Made by a program: the position numbers and the translations under genes. A stretch of DNA of 64,000 nt from Ceratopteris richardii (taxonomy: Eukaryota; Streptophyta; Polypodiopsida; Polypodiales; Pteridaceae): the NCBI GenBank assembly GCA_020310875.1, contig CM035407.1:65990658-66054657 (forward strand), read 5' to 3'. Below are positions 44,384 through 56,802 of this stretch, piece after piece. The first letter of the stretch is position 1; every line of letters starts with the position of its first letter. The notes under the pieces were generated by a model that made no database searches, was not told where the DNA came from, and saw only the letters and a list, made by a program, of their open reading frames with translations.

Positions 44384-46185
44384 CTATCCTTGACTCGGAG
44401 ATGGTGGGTGGGGACAATCACGAATGAAATGGTGACCCTGAAATCTGAAACAAGGTCCTCTAGGGGCTTGTGGTCTCATTTGCCTCAATTGGGGCCTAGG
44501 GTTAGGATTTGTGTACATGACATTGGAGTATTCTGGCTCCCAATTTTGCTCCATAGATGATGCCTCATATTGATACGAGTAAATCTCACTATGCTCAGGT
44601 GACTCAGTGTAATAAGGATGTGGAATACCTTCATGGGAGTAGTCTAAACTATGAGCGTGAGAGTCATTTTCTGAGACCAATGGGGTTAGTGGCACCAATG
44701 CTCTATTAAGGTTTTCTTCTGCCACTGCATACTTAATTGGAATCACATTGGTAGGAGCTGGTGGTTGGTTTCCTAGGACTAGTTGTGGCCTATATGGTGC
44801 TTGATATTGCTGTTGTGGTCGATAATATGGCTATTGGTATTCGTTCTGATACCTACCTTGTTGGTAAGGTTGCTGATAAGTTTGTCTAATAGCCTGCCTA
44901 TTGTAGGGACAATCTTGAGCCGTATGTTTTGTGTATTTCCTCTCAATAGTGCAATATGGGGCATTCCTTTCTCTCATGTTCTGGTTGTGCAATGGACATA
45001 CATTAGCCATGTGGTCGCCTCCGCAAGTATAACACCGATTCAATGAGGTGACTCTTGGTATTTGTCTATTTTGAACTCCTAGCTTCTTGGCAACTTGCTC
45101 TGCTATCTCATCCAACCCAGTGGAGGCTCTAGAGGTATGACTAGTAGAACTGTCAGAGTCTTTATAGAGTTTGGATAGTCCTAACTCCTCATCCAAGTTG
45201 TCTTCTATGTCAATGCAGGTCCGCACACACTCCTCTATGCTTCTAGGCTCTTCAAGTACACATATGATCTTAACTTGGTGCTTAGTAAGCCATCTAAAAA
45301 CAAAGCCACTTGTTTGACTAGTGTGGGTAACTCTGGAATAGGGCATCTTTCTAGGTACTGACTGAACCTTCTTCCTGCTAGTCGCACTGTTTCTTGGGGT
45401 GTTTGCTTGAAGCTGTGGATCAAAGATGATGTGTTATGGCTGATACCACTCTTGGAAAATTCTACAATGAATTCGTCTAGCAGTTGACCTATATTGCGAT
45501 AGTTGTGACTACTGAGTGGTTGAAACCAAGCTAAGGCACTGCCCTTAAGAGTCAAACCAAATGCCTCGTACTGGGTGAACAAATCCTCAACCTATTCAGC
45601 TCTTAACACTTGTTTGAACTCGGCCACATGATCATAAGGATCTCCTGTCCCGTCAAAATAATTCTTCATTGCCTTGATCACTTGAGTGGGTCTAAGGGTT
45701 CTTAGGTGCTCTCGGGGTCTAGGCAATGGAAATTCATGTTCATCTCTTTGTTGCCTATGTGCTTGATGTCTCTCTCTTTCAGGTCTTTCATTTTCAAGTC
45801 TTGATCTATTTCTGCTCACCGTGTGTGCAAAACTTACCTCAGGTCTCTCTCTAGTTCTTTCTCTCTGGGCTTCATGAGCTTGGGATGATCCTACTCCTTG
45901 GAGGCCATGGGAAACATTGGATCTTGGTGGAGGGAAAATCAATTCACTCTTCCAACTATATGCATGTCTATCATGTTCTGTTACCAAGAACATTTTCTCT
46001 GACGTGTTATCCAGGTAGACAACTTTGCCTGGTATCTCTAAATCCTTCAACTCATAGATGATGACTATGCCCAATTGGCTAGGTTGATCTGGCTTGAATC
46101 TCCAAAAGGCTTCCTCTGTTTCTCTATTCAAGAATAGTTCTATGCTTTTGTTGTCTTGAGGGATCCAATCTAGACAGGCTAACAA
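44384..46185 (-). pseudogene. G4 Gag (Ty3/gypsy), interrupted
   Basis: Gag in at least three minus-strand pieces. 46185-45592 has an Arg/Glu-rich stretch and IKAMKNYFDGTGDPYDHV, the start of a retrotransposon Gag core. A TAG follows at 45592, then 45582-45235 has LKGSALAWFQPL, LLDEFIVEFSKS and RRFSQYLERCP. After a shift, 45250-44831 has SIEECVRTCIDIED and a zinc knuckle, CYTCGGDHMANVC, and a second Cys/His motif, YCTIERKYTKHTAQDC. 44746-44384 ends with CFRFQGHHFIRDC, a degenerate third knuckle. The true start codon is unclear. Not functional. Confidence 0.85.
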
Positions 46186-46654
46186 AACCTTTTGGAAAAA
46201 TCACAATTTTGTGTGAAAATCGTGATTTTGGGGGTCTAACAATCGCGATGCTGATTTCTAATGAAAATCGCGATTTTGGAAGGATCATGAAAATCGCGAT
46301 GCTGAGCTCTAATGAAAATCGCGATTTTGGAAGGACCATGAAAATCGCGATGCTGAGCAACCGTGAAAATCGTGATTCTGATCAATCCCAAAAAGGTGAT
46401 TTTGAGTGAAACTCGTGAAAAATGCGATTTTGGCTTAGAATTGTGAAAGATGCAATTTTGAGTGAGAATCGTGAAAAATGCGATTCTGATAGAGAATCGT
46501 GCCTCCTCAAAATTGTGTTTTTTGAAAATCGTGTTTTGAAAATCGCGATTTTGGATGAAACTCGTATTTTTTGAAAATCGTGATTGCCAACAAAGAATCG
46601 TGTTTGATCACAATCGTGTTTTTTGGCGGGAACTTCAAATTTTTGAGCGCCAAG
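46186..46654 (-). repeat. Degenerate array of AATCGCGATT-type palindromes in the G4 5' LTR/leader
   Basis: At least nine copies of GAAAATCG(C/T)GAT(T/G) in about 400 bp, several within a 51-bp higher-order unit (AAAATCGCGATTTTGGAAGGA, CATGAAAATCGCGATGCTGAG). The motif probably grew from the single GATGAAAATCGCTATTTT in the 3' LTR (about 37334-37351), because the ordinary LTR sequence ends exactly there (46655). The second half of the normal LTR and the primer site are not recognisable. Confidence 0.75.
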
Positions 46655-46793
46655 CAATGGCGAGCAATTTTTATAGGGATTTCTTCTGAAAATTTGACAT
46701 ACACTTCTTGGAGCTCCCTACTTGCTCCTTCTTCTTATGTGTCCACTTCTTTCATGTGCCTCTATGCTTTGTCCTTGACCTTGAGCTTCAATA
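46655..46793 (-). repeat. 5' LTR remnant of G4
   Basis: Nearly identical to the first ~140 bp of the 3' LTR (37338-37476, minus): ATTTTTATAGGGATTTC through CCTTGAGCTTCAA. The terminal TG has become TA. It is bordered by GTGAT (46794-46798). Confidence 0.85.
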
Positions 46794-46985
46794 GTGATCC
46801 ATTGACAAGTCATATTTTCTAGTAGAAGAATCAGAAAGGCTAACATTAATCTCTTGTTTTGACATAGGTTTTCTTTTGAAGTTCAAGGTCATAAGCTAAA
46901 AAGAAGATGGATCCCTCATGAAGTAGATGAGAGGTTCTTGATCCTCCTTTGTATCTCCCTTTAACTCTCATGCAAAAACATTTTT
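46794..46985 (+). pseudogene. LINE-b 3' end (right of G4)
   Basis: The sequence after GTGAT (CCATTGACAAGTC, TTTTCTAGTAGAAG) parallels the IEKSFEFLGRKRK region of the copy at 49258-49512. KLKRRWIPHEVDERFLILLCISL and a stop follow (about 46895-46965), matching that copy's terminus (RRTIWIPCEGEERLLSLLCISL). The short A-rich end near 46980 fits the LINE tail. It continues LINE-b from 36864 across the G4 insertion. Confidence 0.8.
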
Positions 46986-49189
<2,204 letters not shown>

Positions 49190-49545
49190 AACCTTAAATT
49201 AAAGAGAAGAGAACATAGAACAGAATTAAATTAAAGAGAAGATAACATACAACAGAATTAGAGGGAGATACAAAGCAGGCTCAAAAGCCTTTCTTCCCCT
49301 TCACAAGGGATCCATATGGTTCTACGCTTGTCTCCTTGAATCAGTAAAGCTTTCTTGTGCTTAAAGGGTGGCTCACTGTTGTGCTCTTTTCTTTTTCTAC
49401 CTAGGAATTCGAAGGATTTCTCGATCGACCACTCTTTAGGAATTGAACCGAAGTTGCCGGAGCATCTTTCCTTCCAAATCTTCCATGGCACCTCACCTCT
49501 GATTACAATCACATTTGAGTTGCAGGAATGCTACTTAGAGGAGTA
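49190..49545 (-). pseudogene. LINE ORF2 C-terminus and 3' end
   Basis: The minus strand reads IRGEVPWKIWKERCSGNFGSIPKEWSIEKSFEFL, GRKRKEHNSEPPF, GDKRRTIWIPCEGEERLLSLLCISL and a natural stop at 49258. It is the best preserved copy of this LINE family's ORF2 tail in the window, and shows that LINE-A ORF2 (ending EWSIEKS plus LTR sequence) lacks about 45 family residues. Two AATTAAATTAAAGAGAAGA-type words near 49194-49240 look like 3' UTR sequence. 5' truncated at about 49545. Confidence 0.8.
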
Positions 49546-49637
49546 AATGCACCTCCAAACTTTATAATCATTTCATGTGCACACATAAAAAATTAATGAA
49601 TGCTTACATTGCATAATTGTGTGAAATACTTATATGA

Positions 49638-49790
49638 GATCGGGGGGGTGGTGTAGCTGTAATGCTCTTAAGCCTTGGCTAAAGGTATGGAGTTCAAATT
49701 CTATCGATTGACTAGACATCAACCTCTATGTGGGGAATAAGAGGTTCCCTTGGATGTGTGATTTTGTTCTTTCAAAAATCAGCCCATAAG
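49638..49790 (+). mobile_element. Candidate tRNA-derived SINE
   Basis: GGTGGTGTAGCTGTAATG resembles a pol III A box and GGAGTTCAAATTCTATC a B box. They are about 33 bp apart, as in plant tRNA-derived SINEs. The order GTGTAGCT...TTAAGCCTTGGCTAAAGGTATGG then the B box recalls the Au-SINE type. The body ends in a T-rich segment near 49770-49790. No second copy is in the window. Confidence 0.5.
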
Positions 49791-50833
49791 GAGAGTAAGT
49801 TATAAGATTCAAAACTCCTCCCCTCCTAGAAAACAAAAAATCTCTTACTTATGGAATCATATTAAAAATCCTCATGTGTATCTCTCCCCTTAACCGTTTG
49901 TAGCATTTTTTCTATAGGATGTCCCGTCCTGCTTGTATTTGGAGGCCCCAAACATATAGCTGATTCTCATCTCATACCACTACTATTACACTCACTCGAC
50001 ACAAGTTTTCTCTAATAATATCGTTTTGTAAATAAGACACTCTGCAATTTCACATGTTACTTGTTTTCATTTCATGTCTATAGATGTCCTAATAGGAAGA
50101 AAGAAGTTGTATGGATGATTAGCGATTCATGTGAATCCATGTTTGGCAGCCTAAGAGATAGAAATATGAGGATAAACTTTAATGTAGAAAGTGAAATCGA
50201 TTAAAATCTATCATTCATTTCATTGATCACGAAGAAGCGGATTTTGCATCACCCGATTGGTGAGAACACTAGCTTACATGTTGAGGTAGATGAGGGTCAT
50301 ATCGGACCATTTATGTTTAGAAGATGGTTTAGCTAGACTTGAATCATTTCCAAGTAATATTTTGTTAGTTTTGTGCATAATAAATCGCAAAAGCTATCAT
50401 TTCTTTAACATGTAGGCCCAATTTCTAGTTTTGTCTATCTTGATATTCATGAAAAAAGTTAGTCACTTTGGCATACTTCATATTGGTAGACCCCATATGT
50501 CGATCCATGTATGGGTGATAATTCACTACGTGGGTGATGGCTTCCATGCCAAACTACTCATGCTCAATCGTTGGATTAAGGCCACATCTTTTCATGGCCT
50601 ATTTACAAATGGGTTTTGCTCTAGCCCGAGCATCAAATTCAGCCAAGATATCTCCACCTTGATTTTCCCAGCTAGAGTTGTCTACATCACAATCGAAGCC
50701 CTACCTTGAGAATGAATGTATCGACAAAACATCAGCATTGTAACTGATATTTGTAAGAAATTTTATGGTTTTTCTTCTATATCTATTCAACTAATTTCCA
50801 CATTCCATAATCTCTTTCTTACATCTCTCTCTG

Positions 50834-50871
<38 letters not shown>

Positions 50872-51084
50872 CTTGGGCACAAGTAGTGGCATAAAATGTC
50901 TGGGAATAACTCTGATGCATCTCTTCTCTACGAGTATATCTTCTTGTTCGCTTGTTTCTTTACTCTTTTGTCTTTGTCTAGTCTTCGCAGATAAGATTTA
51001 GAGCAACTTTTTTCGTGCTGTACATCGATTCTTCAAAAAAGGAAGACTCATTCGAAACCAATGTCATTAGTATACTCAAATAAC
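49791..51084. other. Unassigned region ending at the Copia-B break
   Basis: No gene supported. A 92-codon plus-strand frame (50431-50709) has no motif I recognise. A (CT)n run lies at about 50826-50868. Near 51085 minus-strand copia protein begins to make sense; the short open stretch below it (to 50978) reads as non-copia. This is the right breakpoint of the proposed inversion. Confidence 0.45.
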
Positions 51085-51700
51085 CTTTCTTCATGAATGG
51101 TAACCTGTGAGACTTTCCAAATTGACATGCACTACACTTATAAATCATATGTTTTTTTGACAAATTAGGGAGTCCAAGTATACTTTGGTCCCTGCAAATT
51201 TGCTTTAATGACCTTTCACCAATATGTGCTAACCTTTTGTGCCATACTTCCAATTCTGTGAGTGTCTGACTACCATAATTAAAGAGAGCAATGTTTCTAG
51301 TGTCTTGTAATTCAAATGTGAACAATCTACCTGCCTTTTCACCTTTTGCAATTCTTCTGAATCCTTGACTTGGATCTTTAACAAATGCTCCTGCTTTTGT
51401 GAACCTGACTTGCAACCCTTTCTCTACTATCTGCCCAACACTTATCAAATTCTTTGTAATGGTAGGGACATAGAGTACCTTACTGAGTAGGTTGATGTTT
51501 CCATCAAGTGCTTTGACATTGCCTATTTTCTCCACATGATGTTTTGTGTAATCTCCTATTTGTACCTCATGCTTATTCCTTGGATCTTCTAAATCTGATA
51601 GGAGTGCCACATTTCCTGCCACATGATTTGAACAACCTGAATCTATGTAGAAAACATGCTCATCGGATTTACCTTGTGGCATAGCCATGCTCATGATCAA
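51085..51700 (-). pseudogene. Copia-B: protease and integrase zinc domain
   Basis: The minus strand reads HVFYIDSGCSNHV (protease DSG), LLSKVLYVPTITKNLISVGQI, then the integrase HHCC domain: EVWHKRLAHIGERSLKQI ... KCSACQFGKSHRLPF. Copia reading stops after about 51085, where one would expect the ELVHTDVWGP start of the integrase core. That core starts the plus-strand half at 30680. No stop lies inside this part, so it was young when it was broken. Confidence 0.88.
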
Positions 51701-52715
51701 TAATGAATCCTCTTTTTTGAGCCTTCTGTGTAGTTATTGAAGTCTCTCCTTCCTTTGTAGCCTCCTTGATAGTTTGAATGATTGTACTTGTTGTAGTTGC
51801 CATGATAATTGTTGAACCTTCCTCTTGAGTAGCCATAACTTCCTCTATTGTATCCTCTACCTCTTTGATTCCTGGAATTCCTAAAGCAATTTTCCGTTGT
51901 ATGATTAGTTAGTCCACAAATAGATCATGAGTTGGAGTCTTGAGATCTCCCCCTGCCTTGTCTCTCCTCTTCCTCTACCTCTGCCATGTCTTCCTCTACA
52001 TGCATAGTTAGCTTGATATGTACCTACTTCATCATCCACTTTCTTTGCCTTTCCTTTCTTATCTTTGGACTTGCTTTTATCAGTATATAAGGCTGAAGAT
52101 TGATTACCTTTAGAGATTTCTCCATTTTTTATAAGCTTTGCCTCTTGACTAAGTAGTTGTCCAATGAGTGTATTGAAATCAGGTACATGCATGTCCATGT
52201 ACAAATCAATAGCTGTGGTGAATGCTTCCCACTTGTCATCTGCCTTCAAGCCATTGATGACCTGCCTTACAACTTGCTCTTCATCTATTACCTCTCCAAT
52301 GCTTCCCAACTGATCTGCTATGTCCTTGAGCTTTGTGACAAAATCAATCACATTTTGTTTGGGAGCCTTCTTGAGATTGTGAAATCCAGCCATAGTTGAT
52401 GCTTCCTAGCTTTGGTACTTGAAGAGAAGAAGACTTCAAGTGCATCCCACACTTCCTGAGATGTCTTACAACTTCTAATGTGAGGAAACAAAAAATTTGA
52501 GATAGAGTTGAGGAGATAAGACCTTGCAAGTGCATCCTTGGAGCACCATGTGCTCAATCTTTCTTGCTCTTCTTGTGTTGGTTGACTTTTGTTCCTGAAA
52601 CTTGGCATAGCTTCATCTCCAGCCACATAACCATATAAACTTCTACCTTCAAGATAAGCTTCCATCCTTAATGACCAAGCTCAGTAATTGCCTCTATCCA
52701 ATTTGTCAACTGATG
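51701..52715 (-). pseudogene. Copia-B Gag
   Basis: UBN2-type Gag in two overlapping minus-strand frames. 52665-52348 has AYLEGRSLYGYVAGDEA, SNFLFPHIRSCKTSQEVWDALE and RKHQLW. A frameshift and a stop lie near 52390-52420. 52393-51905 has IDFVTKLKDIADQLGSIGE and VIDEEQVVRQVINGLK, then a Lys-rich and Arg/Gly-rich stretch. A degraded zinc knuckle (CGLTNHTTENC, about 51870-51905) and a Gly/Arg/Tyr-rich spacer lead to protease. Same element as the protease/integrase piece. Confidence 0.88.
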
Positions 52716-52747
52716 AAGGAAATCAATCTTCCATTTTGTCCAACCTT

Positions 52748-52759
52748 GCTCTCATACCA
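52748..52759 (-). other. Primer-binding site of Copia-B
   Basis: The minus strand reads TGGTATGAGAGC, one base from the iMet complement TGGTATCAGAGC. It lies one base from the LTR end at 52761. Confidence 0.8.
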
Positions 52760-52760
52760 C

Positions 52761-53120
52761 TGTGAAGAGATGGATAGGTATGTGCTTGAAGATGAAGAGG
52801 TGTTGCAAAATCCTTGATCTACACCAGCCAAATGAACTCCACGAGTATGTGGTGGGCCCTTTTAGCTTGCCAATGGATGTATTAGACACCCTATGTACCT
52901 TGGAAGATCCCTCTCAAAAAGATAGATCAAAACAGATAAGTTGGAGTTAGCTTAGAGGTGAAGAACTTGCTATTTTTGGTTCATACACCTGTCTAGTGTT
53001 TTGCATAATTTTCTGAGCATAGCAGCAATTAGCTTAGGTCCTCTTGGGGAAGTCTGGTTAACTTATAGAGGTTACTTTCAAGATTAATCTCATCAAAAAT
53101 TATAAACCACACACTGAGAA
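52761..53120 (-). repeat. Copia-B 5' LTR, proximal part (split by LINE-A)
   Basis: Matches the reverse complement of 34155-34521. The match ends near AACCACACACTGAGAA. Beyond this the minus-strand sequence is LINE ORF2. The remainder of the LTR is at 59549-60339. Confidence 0.88.
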
Positions 53121-56100
53121 CAAGGAGGAATAGTGATTTCTCAATCGACCACTCCCTGGGGGGATCGCCGAAGTTGAGAGCACACCTCTCCCGCCAAATT
53201 TTCCACAGGACTTCCCCTCTGATGGCGTTCCAGAGTGTCGCAGAGCAGCCGATCGCTTCTCCCAAAAGGACTTGTTTCCAACTAAGCTGTTTTTGAAGTC
53301 TGATTTTCATTCCAACCGTCTGCCAGATTCTGTAGGAGTTGGGGCAAGTAAGGAAGATGTGTGGGACATCTTCGATAGCACGGTGGCAGCGTTTGCACCA
53401 AGGAGGGATCCCACAAAGTTTGCTAGCCTTATGGTTGGTCCAAATTCCTCGATGAAGAATTTGCCATAAGAGGACAGACTTCTTAATCTCTATAAGGGGG
53501 TGCCAGATACCCATGAATTTCATGTCCCACCGAAGCCGCGTCCAAGACAGGCACCACTTCTTGTTGAGGCTGATCTGGAGGTCAGCCGTTTCTTTGATGT
53601 TCGGGATTTTGAGTAGGCTATTTCCATTGTGCCATTTGAGACCAAGCGAGTTCGGTGTGTCGTGTCCCATGAGAAGGCGAGTCTTGTGACGATCCCAAGC
53701 GAGGCATCTGCTTTGCAAAGTGTTCCATTCTTCGTAGGAGATGTTTATGCGAGGGTCAATATCCTCGAAGTTGATCCAGCTGTTGGTGTCATGTTTCCAG
53801 AGGTGTTTCCATTTTTTGAATCCTTTGTTCCATAACTTCTTGGCATTTTGGATGTTCCACGACTCCACACTCCTGATGCCATGTATCGGAAACCAGATAG
53901 AGTCGTTTTGTCTGATTCCGGCCGCCCACTTCCAGTCCTCACTAATTCTTGTGAAGCTTTTGACTTTATTCCAGCCCTTCCAAAGGGAGCACACGAGATT
54001 GGAGCCTTTCGGGAAGACGGGGATCGGGGAGAATAGCAGGGTCATGATGTCAAGATTCTTCCAGTTCGGGAACCCCATGAGGGCCAACTCATTCTTGTTT
54101 CTGAAGATCAGCTTGGCCCACGAGGCCTCCCTATTGCACCAAGCCTTAATCATCCATTTGGCTGCCAGTTTGTTAGCCGTACACCCAATGTCCAGGATAC
54201 CAAGCCCCCCACTATCTCTAGGGCTAGTGCAGATGGCCCATTTGATTTTAGGCACCCCCCTTCTGTTATGATCGCCCGTCCAAAGAAAGTTTCTACAAAT
54301 ACTATTCAGTTTGGACAGGCCTTGCTCATTCGGTCTCCAACAAGAAAGGAAATAGATGGTAGAAGAGAGGAGGAACGTGTTGATAACCATCGCACGTCCA
54401 GCGAGATTAATTTGCATACCTCTCCAATAGTTAAGCTTGTTTTCGAGTTTGGCCAGCACCCAGTTCCATCGCTGCTCCATAGAGACGCCAAACCCCAAGG
54501 GGATTCCAAGAAGTCGAAAGATTTGGCCCTGCGGAATGATTTGACAGCCATGATCAATGAGAAGGCCAGGATGATGTCCCACAATAGCCCTAAAGGCGGT
54601 CTTAGAGTGGTTGATTTTGGATCCAGAGGCATCACAAACGGTAGCAAGACACCTCCAGAAAGTATCCAGGCTGGTATTATCATTGTGAACGAACGCGTTC
54701 ATATCATCGGCAAAAAGTCTCATGATGATTTGACTGTGGTCGTGAGGCAGCCGGAGGCCTTTGATATTGCCAGCCTCCACATGATGTGCCACAAGTCTGC
54801 TCAGCCCCTCGGTGGCGATGGCAAAAAGAAGGGGGGCCAGAGGGCACCCTTGTCTAATAGATCTTTTAAGATGGATCGCCTTCGAAAGTTTTCCGTTAAC
54901 GTTAATTTGGGTCGTTGCGTTTCCGAGAAGGGTCGCGATCATCTTGGTGAATTTCTGACTACATCCGAGATCTTGGAGCGACTGCAGAATATAGTCCCAT
55001 TCTAGCCTGTCGTAGGCTTTGTCAAAGTCGATCTTGAGGAAAACCACATCTTGATTAGACTCATTTGCAAATTGAATACCTTCCCAAATATCCATAATGG
55101 TTTCCAGGATAGACCTGCCTTTGATGAAACCTTTTTGGTCCTCACTAAGCCAAGATCTCAGGTGGCACGAGAGTCTGTTGGCGATGACTTTGGTGATGAT
55201 CTTGTATCCTGTTTGGAGCATCGTAATAGGCCGCCAGTTCTCGATTCTGTTCTTTTCCCCCTTCTTGTGTATCAACTTGATAATTCCATTATTTAGACAA
55301 GAAGGAAGAGCACCAAACTTTAGCGCTTCTTGCCAAACCATCCGGAGAGGGGTGGCAACCACCAGCTTGAAGGATTTAAAGAACTCGTTAGTGAGTCCGT
55401 CGGGTCCCGGGCTTTTACCGAGAGGGAGGGCATCAATGACCTCAATGATTTCTGATTCAGCGATAGGGGCATGAAGCAGGGAGTGGAGGTTGGGTGGTAT
55501 TCTCCGGGGGGAAACCCTAGAAATGGCAGCCATACAGTCCCTTCTATGGTGGGAGAGGGGGTTCGAGGTTCCCAGGAGTCTCGTGAAGTGCCCTTCGATG
55601 ATGCCAAAATTATCTTCTTCCGAATTGCATACATTGCCACGTGGATCTAGCAGTAGGGGGATCGATTCTCTGTTGTGTTTCCTTTTAAGGATACGGCACA
55701 TCTCTTTGGTGGGTTTGTCGGCTTTGCCAGCCCACCACTCCTTGAAGAAGATTTGCAAGTTTTTCCTTTGTATTTCTTCCTCGTATCTCAACACTACTCT
55801 GATTTTTCGGAGACCTTTCTGGGCTTGGTGTTTTCCTTTGTTCACTTCCTCCTCGAGCCGCCAGAGTCTGTGGTAAAGAGCTTCCCTGCGAGCCCGCCGC
55901 ACAGTCTCGAGCATCTTCTTAGCTCTGATCATGATCTTACGAGACTTGTCGACCGCACTTCTCCAGCACTTGGCTGGGGCCAAGCCAGAGGCGAACGCCA
56001 CCTTCCACACATCGGCAATCTCTTGATGGACGGAGGGGAGAGAGAAGGTGGTTGCATTGGCATGGAACCACGGAGCCTTGCGGATCTTGTTGGAAGGTTG

Positions 56101-56802
56101 AAAAGTGATAACGATCGGGTAGTGATCAGAGATAGTGAGGTCAGTGCGTTGCGTGATGGTAGGGTGGCCCCACTGATGAGTAAAACTCTGAGAGATGTAG
56201 CATCTATCGAGTCTAGCTTTCCTCAGGTCCTCGCCCGCTTGGAGATTCGACCAAGAAAAGCCACTCGAGTCTTTGAATTCAACCAAATCCAAGTGGAGTT
56301 TGGTCATGTCCCACGTTTCTTTCTCCCGACTGTCGATGATCCTGCCCTTGCCCATCCATCTGTCCATAGGGTCCTCCACCATGTTGAAGTCTCCACATAT
56401 AAGCACGTTGTGAGGAAGCGAGTCTAAGGAAGCCCAAGTGTTCAGTCTCTCCAAATCCCCGTTAGGGGCGTACAGAGAAACAATAGTAGCACAAAGAGGA
56501 GCACCAAAAGAAACAGCAATCCAACGGTGACTTACATCTTCAATGGAGTTCTCAAGCTTTTCAAACCAGAGTTGTTTAACACCGATAACCGTTCCTCCAG
56601 ACCCCCGCTGGTGCTTCGTTGGGATCCACACATGGGCCGAGGAGACCTGTCTGAGCCGCTTCTGGAGGTCTTCTCCGTCAATTTTAATCTCTTGAATACA
56701 TATAAAGTCTGGGTTTAAGCTAATGTCGCGAAGCCATTGACCAATGATGGTCGCTCTTGAGGGGTCGGTTAGCCCTCTAGCATTTAGCGAGATGACAATC
56801 AT
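53029..56802 (-). CDS. LINE-A ORF2: endonuclease-reverse transcriptase, last ~30 codons from a copia LTR
   Basis: 1257 codons, open throughout. N-terminal EEP/APE endonuclease is about residues 1-225: SLNARGL, FICIQEIKI, VSLYAPNG, ICGDFNMVEDP, LDRCYIS and ISDHYPIVI. RT is about 430-720: GKSPGPDGLTNEFF, KLIHKKG, NWRPITML, DQKGFIKGRSI, LKIDFDKAYDRLEW, RQGCPLAPLLF and the catalytic FADD near 697. A C-terminal zf-RVT domain lies near 1110-1190 (LWQILHRGIWTN ... CKRCH ... PHIFLTCP). Such proteins nick DNA and copy their own RNA at the nick. The start ATG overlaps the ORF1 stop as ATGA. From about 53120 the frame runs into the Copia-B LTR (VWFIIFDEINLESN ...) and stops there by chance. The native C-terminus and 3' UTR are gone, so retrotransposition from this copy is doubtful although the enzyme core looks intact. 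Confidence 0.93.
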   Translation of the reverse strand: MIVISLNARGLTDPSRATIIGQWLRDISLNPDFICIQEIKIDGEDLQKRLRQVSSAHVWIPTKHQRGSGGTVIGVKQLWFEKLENSIEDVSHRWIAVSFGAPLCATIVSLYAPNGDLERLNTWASLDSLPHNVLICGDFNMVEDPMDRWMGKGRIIDSREKETWDMTKLHLDLVEFKDSSGFSWSNLQAGEDLRKARLDRCYISQSFTHQWGHPTITQRTDLTISDHYPIVITFQPSNKIRKAPWFHANATTFSLPSVHQEIADVWKVAFASGLAPAKCWRSAVDKSRKIMIRAKKMLETVRRARREALYHRLWRLEEEVNKGKHQAQKGLRKIRVVLRYEEEIQRKNLQIFFKEWWAGKADKPTKEMCRILKRKHNRESIPLLLDPRGNVCNSEEDNFGIIEGHFTRLLGTSNPLSHHRRDCMAAISRVSPRRIPPNLHSLLHAPIAESEIIEVIDALPLGKSPGPDGLTNEFFKSFKLVVATPLRMVWQEALKFGALPSCLNNGIIKLIHKKGEKNRIENWRPITMLQTGYKIITKVIANRLSCHLRSWLSEDQKGFIKGRSILETIMDIWEGIQFANESNQDVVFLKIDFDKAYDRLEWDYILQSLQDLGCSQKFTKMIATLLGNATTQINVNGKLSKAIHLKRSIRQGCPLAPLLFAIATEGLSRLVAHHVEAGNIKGLRLPHDHSQIIMRLFADDMNAFVHNDNTSLDTFWRCLATVCDASGSKINHSKTAFRAIVGHHPGLLIDHGCQIIPQGQIFRLLGIPLGFGVSMEQRWNWVLAKLENKLNYWRGMQINLAGRAMVINTFLLSSTIYFLSCWRPNEQGLSKLNSICRNFLWTGDHNRRGVPKIKWAICTSPRDSGGLGILDIGCTANKLAAKWMIKAWCNREASWAKLIFRNKNELALMGFPNWKNLDIMTLLFSPIPVFPKGSNLVCSLWKGWNKVKSFTRISEDWKWAAGIRQNDSIWFPIHGIRSVESWNIQNAKKLWNKGFKKWKHLWKHDTNSWINFEDIDPRINISYEEWNTLQSRCLAWDRHKTRLLMGHDTPNSLGLKWHNGNSLLKIPNIKETADLQISLNKKWCLSWTRLRWDMKFMGIWHPLIEIKKSVLLWQILHRGIWTNHKASKLCGIPPWCKRCHRAIEDVPHIFLTCPNSYRIWQTVGMKIRLQKQLSWKQVLLGEAIGCSATLWNAIRGEVLWKIWRERCALNFGDPPREWSIEKSLFLLVLSVWFIIFDEINLESNLYKLTRLPQEDLS
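56799..56802 (-). promoter_or_regulatory. ATGA stop-start overlap of LINE-A ORF1 and ORF2
   Basis: The minus strand has ATGA: TGA ends ORF1 (56801-56799) and ATG starts ORF2 (56802-56800). Overlaps of this type are known to allow termination-reinitiation in some LINEs. Function here is inferred. Confidence 0.7.

Noticed and set aside
54268..56427. Several plus-strand open frames of 60-250 codons opposite LINE-A ORF2
   Set aside because: They are antisense to a well-supported ORF2 with clear domains and have no motifs of their own.
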